In this document: positions 38,686 to 47,684 of the stretch, one piece after another
How positions within the stretch are numbered: position 1 is the stretch's first letter
Layout of the letters: every line of letters starts with the position of its first letter
DNA from: Gp6-AA40 sp963723495
Lineage (GTDB): Bacteria > Acidobacteriota > Vicinamibacteria > Vicinamibacterales > UBA2999
DNA: 64,000 nucleotides
Direction of reading: 5' to 3'
NCBI GenBank assembly: GCA_963723495.1
Contig: CAVRQR010000017.1
Coordinates: forward strand, 84,144-148,143
Notes under the pieces: model-generated
The model's database searches: none
Seen by the model: the letters and a program-made list of their open reading frames with translations, nothing else
What the model was told of the DNA's origin: nothing
Program-made: the position numbers and the translations under genes

Positions 38686-40294
38686 CTAACTGTTCCAGGC
38701 TCGCACAACGAAGCGCACGCTACCGCGCGCGCCAGGGATCTTCTCTCGCACGAATGGAATCGGAACGGACAATGTGCCCGAAATGAACTCCTCGATGCTG
38801 AGATCGCGCCAAGGTCCCGCTTCCTTGCCGTCCTGTTGCCAGTCGTAGCGCACCTGCCACGGGGACTCGCCCTGCGGCGGCATGAGTTCGACGATGACAG
38901 AATCCCTGAAAACGTAGCCACCCTCGAAATGATCATTCAGCCAGAGCTTCCGGTCGATTTCATAATCCGGAACACGGATCCCGAGCGTCAATGCATATGC
39001 CAATGTCGGTCGCGTCTTGTCGACCCTTCCGTATTGAGACAGGAACACGGTTGACACATAGAGCGGAATCCTTTGTCCCTTGGCCGCTTCATATGCAGCG
39101 TGCGTGAACACAGCGACCGAATCCTCTTCAGCCACGCGGCGCGTGAGATACCACGGCTTGCCTCGGGGCGAGGCCAGCAGCTCGATCTGGTACAACGCGT
39201 TGACCGTCTTCCCTTTCCGTTTGGCCTCTTCGATCGGCTCGGGGAGGCTTACCGCGTCGATGTCCACCCAGACGTCGATGCGGATGTCTCCAAAGAGAAA
39301 GCGGGTGAGGTTCTGATAGCCCTCCTCGCTGTTGACGATGCCGTACGGACCCGAGTGCGAGCGATAGACGAACGCCTTGGCGATCGGCTCGGTGTCGGCG
39401 ATTGGTTGACCGGCACGAGTACCGGTGAGCCCCGCGTTCTCAATCCGCACCAAACCGTCACTGCCATTACCGGCAAACGTTCGGGAGAGCCCCATCGCCG
39501 AGTCGTAGTCGAGCCGATTACTACCAATGAGGCAAAACACTTTGGACGGCGACAGCGATTCCTCTGGTAGATAGTCAACTCTCCCCTGAGCGAATAGCGT
39601 CCGATCGATCTTGAGATACTCGGCGATCTTCTCCCGGTTGAAGTTGTCGATCTCCATCTTCGTGAGCCATGCCGGGACGTTCATGCCCCCGAGATCGATA
39701 CCATTGTGCGGCGTCGCATACGTGAAGAACTTGTCGACGGCGCCTCGCATGCCCTCCGGGTCGCATTCAGTGTTTTGGAGAAACGCACGACACACCAGCC
39801 CGCCCATCGAATGGGCCACGAGATAACAGCGGAAGGATGTGTCGTCGGGATACTCCCCCTTCGCCATGACAACACGTTTCACGCGTGCAATCAGTGTGCT
39901 GAGTGCGATCGCGAACTCGGTTATCTCCGGAGTCCTCGCGTCGCCCACAATGGTCGACGACGAATCGTCAGTACCGGTGAACGATGATCGAACGCCGCGA
40001 AATCCCGTGCGGCCACTCATCCTCGTGGACCACATCGCTGCCATCAACGTAGACGTCCCGGTAGCCGAACTCCTTGGCCAGCCGGACGACCGGAGACTCG
40101 AACACGAACTTGCGGGTTTTTCGATCTTTGTCGGGCGTGGCGCGGAAAATTGTCGAGCCGAGATTGAACCCGCAGAACGGGTCGGCTGATGTCTCGTCGA
40201 TTTCGTTGCGCGTGGCCGCAAAGCCACGAACGTAAATGATGGGATGAATCGACGAGGGGTTGACCTCGCGCGGAGCGAATGGATCGAATGCCAT
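38686..40294 (-). pseudogene. Alpha/beta-hydrolase (PGAP1/lipase-like), one frameshift
   Basis: The first ~105 residues (MAFDPFAPREVNPSSIHPII, YVRGFAATRNEI, VFESPVVRLAKEFGYRDVYV) are in one frame. After a one-base change near 39980 the second frame continues with TDDSSSTIVG, CYLVAHSMGGLVCRAFL (GxSxG nucleophile), FFTYATPHNGIDLGGMNVPA and GSDGLVRIENAGL. A C-terminal ~200-residue beta-rich extension with no obvious family ends RGSVRFVVRAWNS. A TAGGAT -10 box lies 8 nt upstream of ATG 40294. No signal peptide. It resembles esterases and lipases acting on large substrates. Confidence 0.78.
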
Positions 40295-40302
40295 GCCGCG
40301 AT

Positions 40303-40308
40303 ATCCTA
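40303..40308 (-). promoter_or_regulatory. -10 box TAGGAT eight nt before the lipase ATG (leaderless)
   Basis: On the minus strand TAGGAT is followed by 8 nt and ATG 40294, with no Shine-Dalgarno sequence between. Confidence 0.4.
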
Positions 40309-40515
40309 CTCTTTGGAACTCGCGGCCGTGCCATTGCCATCGGCCTACCGCGTTGGCATGTTCGGCGGTTCGCGCCCGCGCAGGCCGTCCGGTGGGCAGT
40401 TCACATCACCGCGTCGCGCTCGAAGGTCGCCTCACGACGAGGTTGAGCAGACTGGTCGCGTAAGACGAGCGCGTCCATGGGCGCGCGTGATCGACCATGG
40501 TGCGTGCGCCGCGAG

Positions 40516-43182
40516 CTAAGGCGCGGTGGCCTCCGCCGGCAGAATGAACACGAACCGCTGGCCATCCCGACTGATGTACCGCGTCGTGCCGAGATCGCCC
40601 TGCGCATCGCCGGGCACGTGAAACAACACTCTCGGTGCGCCCGCCTGCACTCCGGACGAGGTCGAGATGTCCACGGCCATCACCTTGAGATCGGGCTCGC
40701 TGTCCATGAAGTACAGCTCGCGGCCGTCTTCACGCCACACCATCAGGCCTCCAGCGCCCTCCTTCGACACGCGCCACTTTGCGTCGCCGGCCGCCGCACC
40801 GGTCGCAGCATCGAAGGGACGTACGTACAACTCGAAGCTTTCCGTTTCGTTCGAGGTGTACGCGATGAGTCGTGCGTCCGGCGAGAGTACACCGCCGTTG
40901 ACCAGGAACTCTTCGCGCGACAACTCGATCGCCTTGCGCGTCGTCGCGTCTCCGCCGGCCAGCGGCACGACGAGGATGACGCCGCCCGAGTTGAACAACA
41001 GATACTTGCCATCCGACGAGATGTCCCGCAGGTTCACCGGCGCACCCGGTTCGTAGCGGTAGATCAATTCTGCCTCGCCCGTACCATCGGCGGCTTTGCG
41101 GTAAATCCCCTGATAGCCGCTCGCGCGCGCGGACACGTAGAAGATCTGCTTGCCGTCCGGCGACCACATCGGAGCGAAGTCTGGCGGGGCATCGTTACTG
41201 ATCGGCGTCGTCTTGCCGGAGGCGATGTCAACGACCCAGATGTCGGAACGTCCGCCCGGAGCAAAGGTATCGAACCATCTCGTCGCGATGCGCGTGCCGT
41301 CGGGCGAGAGAGCGGGCTGCCCATATCGGCCGGTCGGTCCGATTCGTCGCAGCACTTGGCCCTGGCGGTCGAGCAAGGCGAGCTGAGAGATCGGGTCGGC
41401 GGGAGCGGACGCTCCCTTCGGTGCCACCGAGTAGACGACGCGCTGCCCATCGCGCGCCACGTTGCCCCACCACAAGCCACCAAGATTCTGCGCGTCGTTG
41501 GTCGCGTCGGGGACGTTGAAGAGCAGCCGTGGCGTTCCCATCTCCAGCGCCGGGGAGGCTGTGACGTCCACCGCCATCACTCCATGCTTCGGCGCCAGGT
41601 AATACAGCTCTCGCCCGTCCTGCCGCCACGAGACACCGAGCCCCATACCAAAGCTCGGGTCGCCCTGAACTTGCCGTGCCGTCTCGCCCGTAGTGCCCGC
41701 CGCGAGATCCAGCGTCCTGACGAAGATGCCTTGCTTGGGCGACTCGGCCGACTCGGTGGATTGATACGCGATCAGGCGGCCGTCGGGCGAGATGCGTGCG
41801 CCATTGATCGGAAGGTCGGACTGCATGATCTCGATGGGTTTCGGTTCCGGCGTCACCGGCAGCGCAAACAGCCGGTTCCCCGCCAGTTGCTGCGAGTAGT
41901 AGATCAAGTATCGTCCGTCCGGCGACCAGTCAGTCAGCGAGAGCCCGAAGCCGGGCAGCCTGAACACGAGTTCTTCAGGGCCCGTGCCGTCGGCGCCGAC
42001 GCGGTAGATCAGCTCCTGATTGATCTTGCGGAGGTGATAGGCGATCTGGCGTCCATCAGGAGACCAGACGAGTCCCGTCACGAGGTCCTCAGGCTGATTG
42101 GCGGCGAGCTGGACGGCTTTGCCCGTGTTCGCGTCCACGACCCAGACCTGTCGTGTCTCCTTGACGACCGCCACGCGCGTGCCGTCCGGTGACCAGACGG
42201 GAGAGAAATAGACGCCACGGTCGAGCGTTCGCACGACCTTGCCGCCACGATCGAAGACGGCGAGGCTGTATGGCGCGATACGCGGAATCAGGAAGCGCTG
42301 GCCATCAGCCGCAACCGAGTAGGTGTGGTAGTTGCTCGGGTGGTTGAGGTTCGCGTATTGGGTTTCGAACAGCGCACGCGGTTGGCTCGGCTTTAGAGTC
42401 GACCCGGTCTCGTTGATCTCGACGGCCATCATCTGACCGAACGTCATCCTGCTCAGGAAGTACAGCTCCTTCGAGTCGCCACGCCATCGCGCAAAGGCGC
42501 CGCTCTCAGTGGAGACCTTCCAGAGTCCCTCGCCGGTGGGAAACGGCTTCACGAAGATCTGGTTCAACGAGTTAAAGGCGACCCACTTGCCGTCGGGCGA
42601 GATCTGCGCGTGGGAATTCGGTCTGTCGTGCAGCGGCCTTGGCGCGCTTGGATCCTTGACGGGAATCACCCATTGGCCGGCGCCGCTCGCCACCCAGAAG
42701 ACGATGAACTGGCCGTCGGGAGACCAGGCCATCGGCATTTTGCGGCTGCCGGATTCAAAGAGCAGCTCTTCACCGCCGGGGCCGCTCGTGGGTTTCACGT
42801 ACAGTCCCCACTTGCCATTTCGCAGGGAGGCGAACACGACGCGGGTACCATCCGGTGAAAAGATCGGACTGGCGTTCTCCTGCGTGCCGGTCGCATCCGT
42901 GGTGAAGCGGGTCATCTGTGCCTTGGTATCCAGGAGCCAGATATCGCCGCCGTTGCGGTCGTGCTGGTGAACCGCAATCCGCCCATCCGGCGACAAGTCG
43001 GGTCCGCGATAGGCGCCGGGAGGACCGATCGGCTCGATCGCCTTGCCCGTGCGATCGACCCAGGTGAGCTGAAGCGGAAGCTCCTGAGCGTGCGCGCCCG
43101 GAGGCGCAGACGCGAGCGTGGCCATGACGACGGCCGCCGCAAAACCCAGTGGCACCAGGGGGAACCGACTGTTTACATACAT
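40516..43182 (-). CDS. Large secreted TolB/PD40 multi-propeller protein
   Basis: The 888-residue protein starts with a signal peptide (FAAAVVMATLASAPPGAHAQ) and then carries about 20 PD40 motifs of the type SPDGRIAVHQHDRNGGDIWL, SPDGTRVVFASLRNGKWGLY and WSPDGKQIFYVSARASGYQG. These are arranged as three consecutive propellers, roughly residues 35-330, 330-610 and 610-888. It lacks the N-terminal kinase domain often joined to such propellers in Acidobacteria. GGAGGGAC before ATG 43182 supports the start. Probably a periplasmic binding or scaffold protein. Its end is about 220 nt from the lipase gene. Confidence 0.88.
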   Translation of the reverse strand: MYVNSRFPLVPLGFAAAVVMATLASAPPGAHAQELPLQLTWVDRTGKAIEPIGPPGAYRGPDLSPDGRIAVHQHDRNGGDIWLLDTKAQMTRFTTDATGTQENASPIFSPDGTRVVFASLRNGKWGLYVKPTSGPGGEELLFESGSRKMPMAWSPDGQFIVFWVASGAGQWVIPVKDPSAPRPLHDRPNSHAQISPDGKWVAFNSLNQIFVKPFPTGEGLWKVSTESGAFARWRGDSKELYFLSRMTFGQMMAVEINETGSTLKPSQPRALFETQYANLNHPSNYHTYSVAADGQRFLIPRIAPYSLAVFDRGGKVVRTLDRGVYFSPVWSPDGTRVAVVKETRQVWVVDANTGKAVQLAANQPEDLVTGLVWSPDGRQIAYHLRKINQELIYRVGADGTGPEELVFRLPGFGLSLTDWSPDGRYLIYYSQQLAGNRLFALPVTPEPKPIEIMQSDLPINGARISPDGRLIAYQSTESAESPKQGIFVRTLDLAAGTTGETARQVQGDPSFGMGLGVSWRQDGRELYYLAPKHGVMAVDVTASPALEMGTPRLLFNVPDATNDAQNLGGLWWGNVARDGQRVVYSVAPKGASAPADPISQLALLDRQGQVLRRIGPTGRYGQPALSPDGTRIATRWFDTFAPGGRSDIWVVDIASGKTTPISNDAPPDFAPMWSPDGKQIFYVSARASGYQGIYRKAADGTGEAELIYRYEPGAPVNLRDISSDGKYLLFNSGGVILVVPLAGGDATTRKAIELSREEFLVNGGVLSPDARLIAYTSNETESFELYVRPFDAATGAAAGDAKWRVSKEGAGGLMVWREDGRELYFMDSEPDLKVMAVDISTSSGVQAGAPRVLFHVPGDAQGDLGTTRYISRDGQRFVFILPAEATAP

Positions 43183-43457
43183 GTGATGTCCCTCCGTGGA
43201 CGCGAGCGGCGCCGCAGTATATGCCGTCCTGCCAGGGCACGCCGGAACGAATCACGAGATTTGACGCGTGGCTGCGACCAGCGCGAATGTCAGCGGATCC
43301 GCAGGCGGACGCGTATCGCAGGTCGGCCAGATCCATGCCCCTTAGACGGAGCGCAGAGGGCGCCAGTTCGTGCGGCGTCTCGGCCGCGCGGCCCCATCCT
43401 GGGCCTGGTCATGCGTGGAGGATGATCGCGAAGTGTGGGGCTCTTGTAGCCATTGCC

Positions 43458-43463
43458 TATAAT
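43458..43463 (+). promoter_or_regulatory. -10 box TATAAT eleven nt before the membrane-protein GTG
   Basis: A perfect TATAAT with 11 nt to GTG 43475 and no Shine-Dalgarno sequence between. The 292-nt gap 43183-43474 holds no gene. Confidence 0.5.
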
Positions 43464-43474
43464 CGGAACCCGTC

Positions 43475-44854
43475 GTGGCATCTTCTTCCGCTGAGACGCT
43501 GGCTGCACGCGCGGGTGGCGTGGGTCGGTCCGGGCGCCTCATAGCCGCCCTGCGCGTCATCACGGCGATCGACCTGGCCCTGTTCGCCTGGTACTTGAAA
43601 GCCTCGATCATCCGCGAGCCCTTCTGGGACATGTACTCCTGGGTCCTGCACTACTTGGACTACCGCAGGGACGGCGGATGGTGGGCCTATCTCTGGGCGC
43701 CGCACGACGTCCATCGGCCCGTCTGGATTCGACTCCTCACCGCCTTCGACATCGAGGTGTTCTCAGGGGTGTCGTATCCCTTTATCGTGTTTGCGACGGC
43801 CTGTCACCTGGTCACGGCATGGCTGCTCTGGCGTGAGTCTCGCCGCGGCGTACACGGACGATCTGGTGAGGTCCTCGGGTACATGGTTCTCATGCTGCTC
43901 CTGACCAGTGTGGCCGCTGTCAACTGCGCGGTCCCGCTCACCAATGGCTATCTGCACGTCCTGTCGGCGATCGTGCTCGCCATCGTTCTGTTCGATGGTG
44001 AAGGAGAGGCCCGCGCTCCCGGACGCTCTGCCATATGGCGCCGTAGCGCCGCCATCCTCGCCGGTGTAAGTGCGCCCCTCGCCAGCGCGGCCGGGTGGGC
44101 GATCTGGCCCATACTCCTGTGGGTCGCGTGGCGGGGCAATACGGGCCGCATGTGGATCACGCTGGTCGGGATTATCGGTGCAGCGTTCGCGGCGATCTAC
44201 AACTACGGACTGACCGTCACCCTCGGAGACAGCCCCACGCCAGGTGCCGGCCTCGCAAATGACCTCCTCGCAAGGGCGAACTATCTGGTCACCTACCTTG
44301 GCCTGCCCTGGACTCGCGCCGCTGCCCTCGCCGTTCCCGGGCGCATCGTGGGTGCGTTGCTGTTGGCGGCTGGAATCTGGGTCGTGGTGAGGCGTGGTCT
44401 GCTTCGTCCTCCCGCCGGACGTCTAGAGCGAATCGCCGTTGCCCTCGTGATGTTCTCGCTCGCCTCAGCGTTACTGGCCAGTGCAGGAAGGGCTGGCGTC
44501 ACCGGTCGTAACGACGTCCTGGTACCCGTGCGGTACACAGTGCTCGTGACACCGTTGCACGTAGGGCTCCTGTGGATTGTCTGGCCAGTCCTGGGCCGCC
44601 TCTGGGACAACCAGCGGCACAGGCTCGCTGTATCGCTGGCCATAGCCGGCGCGTGCGTACTTCTGCTGGTGCAGCAGATCGCAGCGGGCCAGATGGCCGC
44701 AGCCCAGACGGCACGCATGCGCGCAACGATCGATCGATTTCTGGCGGCGGAGACCGACTCCGAGATGACCTCGGTGATCTACATCGACCTGGATCAGGCC
44801 CGTCGGGAACACGAAACGATACGGCGGGCCGGTCTCTACCAGGACCTGAGGTAA
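43475..44854 (+). CDS. Polytopic membrane protein, possible glycosyltransferase-like
   Basis: The 459-residue protein has about ten hydrophobic helices, for example VITAIDLALFAWYLKASI near residue 30, GYMVLMLLLTSVAAV near 140, IWPILLWVAW near 210, GIIGAAFAAIYNYGL near 235, GALLLAAGIWVVV near 300 and LAIAGACVLLLVQQIAAG near 400. The layout, with a soluble loop after helix 1 (DMYSWVLHYLDYRRDGGWWA, ending W-x-P-H-D-V-H-R-P), resembles lipid-linked sugar transferases of the GT-C type. There is no certain catalytic motif, so the function is left open. Start GTG 43475 is preceded by a TATAAT box. Confidence 0.7.
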   Translation: MASSSAETLAARAGGVGRSGRLIAALRVITAIDLALFAWYLKASIIREPFWDMYSWVLHYLDYRRDGGWWAYLWAPHDVHRPVWIRLLTAFDIEVFSGVSYPFIVFATACHLVTAWLLWRESRRGVHGRSGEVLGYMVLMLLLTSVAAVNCAVPLTNGYLHVLSAIVLAIVLFDGEGEARAPGRSAIWRRSAAILAGVSAPLASAAGWAIWPILLWVAWRGNTGRMWITLVGIIGAAFAAIYNYGLTVTLGDSPTPGAGLANDLLARANYLVTYLGLPWTRAAALAVPGRIVGALLLAAGIWVVVRRGLLRPPAGRLERIAVALVMFSLASALLASAGRAGVTGRNDVLVPVRYTVLVTPLHVGLLWIVWPVLGRLWDNQRHRLAVSLAIAGACVLLLVQQIAAGQMAAAQTARMRATIDRFLAAETDSEMTSVIYIDLDQARREHETIRRAGLYQDLR

Positions 44855-44879
44855 AGGCGCTCCTCCTTAGGCGCCAGGA

Positions 44880-45764
44880 TCATGGTTCATCCCTCGCGCC
44901 GCTCCGATTCGCCCGCACCCGAGACACTGTTTCTTCGATCGCCCCCGCGACGGCTGCCGCCTCTTCGGGCGTGACGATCATCGCGGGCTGCTCGCTGTTT
45001 CCGGTCGTGACAGATGCGACCTGTACAGATGGATCGAGGCGCACCGCTCGCGCGGCCGCCACGACTTCGCTTGCGCGGGAAATCTCTCGTGCGGCCTGCG
45101 TGAGGTGATCGGGTCTATTGAGGAACGCGCGGATCGCGCCTCCCGATTCTCCTGGAATCTGGTTGGCGCGGGTACTCAATCCACCCATGGCTCGCAGGAT
45201 CCCGACTCGAGCGAGCCACGGCCAGGCAGCGACCATCTGCCCCCGGGAGGACGCTGTCTGACTGCCGAGCGGATCGTCGATGAGAACGAGAGCGACCACG
45301 CGCGTGGAATCGCGGGCGGCGAACAGACGCGCGAAAGCGGAGCCCAGTTCTTGACCCACCACTACGAAGGGCCCCGGTTCGTTCGCTTCACGGAGGAGCG
45401 TGCGGAGACTGTCGACTACACGCGCCGGTACGTAGCGGCCGTCACCCTCGCTCCAGCCCAATCCCGAGCGATCGTAGCTGCAGACACGAGTATTCCCCGC
45501 GATCCTCCGCTGTACCAGGTCCCACGACGACGAGATCGCACCAGCCCCGGCCTCCAAAATGACCGTCGGTGACCCCTTTCCGAGGCAGTAAATGTGCAAA
45601 TGGTAGCCACCGCCATCGACGAGTCCCCCAGGACGCAGGAACCGATGACGCTCGAGCGAAGTGGCCACACCCTGATACGTGGTGCCGAGCAGGGCGAGGG
45701 AGGCGACGATTACCGCCGACACGCGAACCGCGCGGCGCACGCGCCGCGGAACAGCCGGCGTCAT
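44880..45764 (-). CDS. Membrane-anchored alpha/beta-hydrolase-fold protein lacking the nucleophile serine
   Basis: The 294-residue protein has an N-terminal anchor (VRVSAVIVASLALLGTTYQG) and an alpha/beta-hydrolase core: YCLGKGSPTVILEAGAGAIS, VCSYDRSGLGWSEGDGRYVP, LLREANEPGPFVVVGQELGS, VVALVLIDDPLG. At the nucleophile elbow the expected GHSxG is GQELG, so glutamate replaces serine (codon GAA, clear on re-reading). A catalytic histidine near the C-terminus is not obvious. It may be an inactive, regulatory or altered-chemistry member, or use another nucleophile. It converges with the membrane-protein gene, 25 nt away. Confidence 0.8.
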   Translation of the reverse strand: MTPAVPRRVRRAVRVSAVIVASLALLGTTYQGVATSLERHRFLRPGGLVDGGGYHLHIYCLGKGSPTVILEAGAGAISSSWDLVQRRIAGNTRVCSYDRSGLGWSEGDGRYVPARVVDSLRTLLREANEPGPFVVVGQELGSAFARLFAARDSTRVVALVLIDDPLGSQTASSRGQMVAAWPWLARVGILRAMGGLSTRANQIPGESGGAIRAFLNRPDHLTQAAREISRASEVVAAARAVRLDPSVQVASVTTGNSEQPAMIVTPEEAAAVAGAIEETVSRVRANRSGARDEP

Positions 45765-46032
45765 TACGAGCGACTTCTCAACGACACAGGACGACCTGAC
45801 TCCATCGCGGGCTTAGACGTTGTCCAAGACGAATTTCAGCACTATCTGAATTAGCACGGCTGCCGGCCACAACTCCGACTTGGCCGCGTTGACGTCACCG
45901 ACTTTACCACTGCTTTCTTCTCGCCTGGGATCGATCGGCTGGACGGATTTCGACCCAGCGCGGCAACCGTGCAGAGGGCACTTCTGCGGTTGAAAGGATC
46001 GAGGCGCTGGTCCCCCGGGTCAGACAACGAAT

Positions 46033-47662
46033 TCAACGCCAGGCGTCGATGGAGACGGTCGCCCGCAGCGAGCCGCTGATCATCTTCCACGCCCCCTGCG
46101 TTTCGCCGCCGGCGATCACGATGTTGATCTCCGAGGGCTCGAAGATCTTGATCAGCTCGTCGGGGTGGGCCTTGAGACGCGAGGCATACGGCTCCACGCC
46201 GGCCACAGCGCGCGGGCGCATCAGGTACTGAATCCACTGATTGTCCCAGTACTCCCGCGCGGTCATCAGCGCGTTGTCCGCACACCAGGCGATCAGCTTT
46301 TCTTTCGTGTCGAATCCGAGATCGACGAAGCCGCGCGCGACGATGGGATCCATGACGAACAGCGGCTGACTGTACTGCTCGACGGCGGCAAGTGAGCGGC
46401 GCATCTTCTCCTGCCACGTGGCCCGCGGGCCGTAGCCGGCATGCGTGTACCGCCCGCCGAAGAAGACGCTGGCAACGCTGTCGCCCGGTTTGAATCCCTT
46501 CTGCACGTGCAGCGGCTGCCAGGGACTGCGCTCCTCCGCCTCGGGGAGGACTGCCGTATACGCGTACCAGTTGCCCAGCGAACCCATGTAGGTGTCGTCG
46601 GGAATCGACCCGCCTTGCAGGTTCTGCGACAGCAGACCGTAGGCGCGTCCAATCGTGGCATTGGCGTGGTTGTAGGGACCCATCGCGCCGATCCCCGAGT
46701 TCATCTCGATCTCGTTGCGGATGGGGCCGTTCACGACCGTGATCGTTGCGAACGAATTGGTGCTGCTGGATCTCGCAGAGATCCCGCTCGAGGCGAGCGC
46801 GAGAATGACCGGGAAGTACTCGGGCCGCGCACCCGCCATCACGGCGTTGACCGCCACTTTCTCTACGGTGAACTCCCAGGTACTCGCGAAATGCCGTCGG
46901 GCGGAGCCGCCCGACGATCTTGTCCGGCGGGTGGCTCGTTCCTTTGAGCATCGCCTCGACCCGCGCCTCCGTCGGCAGCACGATCGGAAGCGAGTCCGTC
47001 CAGTGGTTCTCCTCGAACAATCGCTGGAGGCTGTCTTCCGTTCCGGGATCCACCAGGCGCGGTGTGGTCCGCTCAAACGTCAGGCCCTGCAGATCGGCTT
47101 CATCGAGCGGTGACGTGAGGCCGTCGAGCACCTCCTGCATGAACGGCCGCCTGGAAACGGGATCGGTGCCCTCGATGTACGCGCGAAGATCCGCGGCCGA
47201 CCGATCCACGACCGGCTGCGGCACATAGGACTGACGCAGGCGCGGCATGCCCATGGAAAGCGCCGTTGCCTTGCAGAGCCTTTGGAAGACGTGCGTGTGC
47301 ACGGCGACCGAGGGGACGCCGTCCTGCTCCAGCGCCGCGGCGAGCCCGACGACCGTCGGGCTGCAGGTGCTTCAAAGACCGACGCCGAGAATGGCGGCGT
47401 CGCCGTCCGCGGCGATCGTCGCGCGCATCGCTGCGTCGTCCGACCACGTCTCCTTCGGCTGGATCGTCCGGACGTTCACGGCCGGCAGCCGTTCGGCAAA
47501 CCATTGCCGCAGCTGCTCCATGAACACGTCCGTGTTGTCGAACAGGCAGTCGACCAGATAGATCGTCTTGCCGTCGAGCGCCGAGAGCCGCGGCGCCAGA
47601 CGCTTGCCGACAACCTTGGGTGGATAGCCACGAGGATCGTGGACGGTTATCTGCTGACCCAT
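46033..47662 (-). CDS. UGSC-like selenoprotein, copy 1 (Sec97 from TGA; one frameshift)
   Basis: Reading from ATG 47662 (GGAGG upstream), residues 1-96 end LDGKTIYLVDCLFDN ... AAILGVGL. An in-frame TGA (47372-47374) follows, then STCSPTVVGLAAALEQDGVP and SVAVHTHVFQRLCKA in the same frame. The TGA is read as selenocysteine in a UxxC motif (U-S-T-C). The protein resembles UGSC-family (seleno)proteins in this region. A C-terminal domain follows: DSLPIVLPTEARVEAMLKGT, VEKVAVNAVMAGARPEYFPV, VVNGPIRNEIEMNSGIGAMG, YNHANATIGRAYGLLSQNLQ. One extra base near 46881 shifts the frame, unlike copy 2, and is likely an indel. With that base removed the protein has 542 residues. Redox function inferred. Confidence 0.85.
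47343..47362 (-). promoter_or_regulatory. SECIS-like hairpin of selenoprotein copy 1
   Basis: Starting 9 nt after the TGA, the mRNA forms AGCCCGAC / GGUC / GUCGGGCU, a perfect 8-bp stem with a four-base loop whose first two bases are G. In bacterial SECIS elements an apical-loop G lies about 16-37 nt after the UGA; here the loop is nucleotides 18-21. It would recruit SelB. Confidence 0.8.
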
Positions 47663-47684
47663 TGCATCCTCCGCTCCCGAGCCG

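Noticed and set aside
46881..46881. Programmed ribosomal frameshift in selenoprotein copy 1
   Set aside because: No slippery heptamer or downstream pseudoknot is apparent, and copy 2 encodes the same region without a shift, so a one-base indel is simpler.
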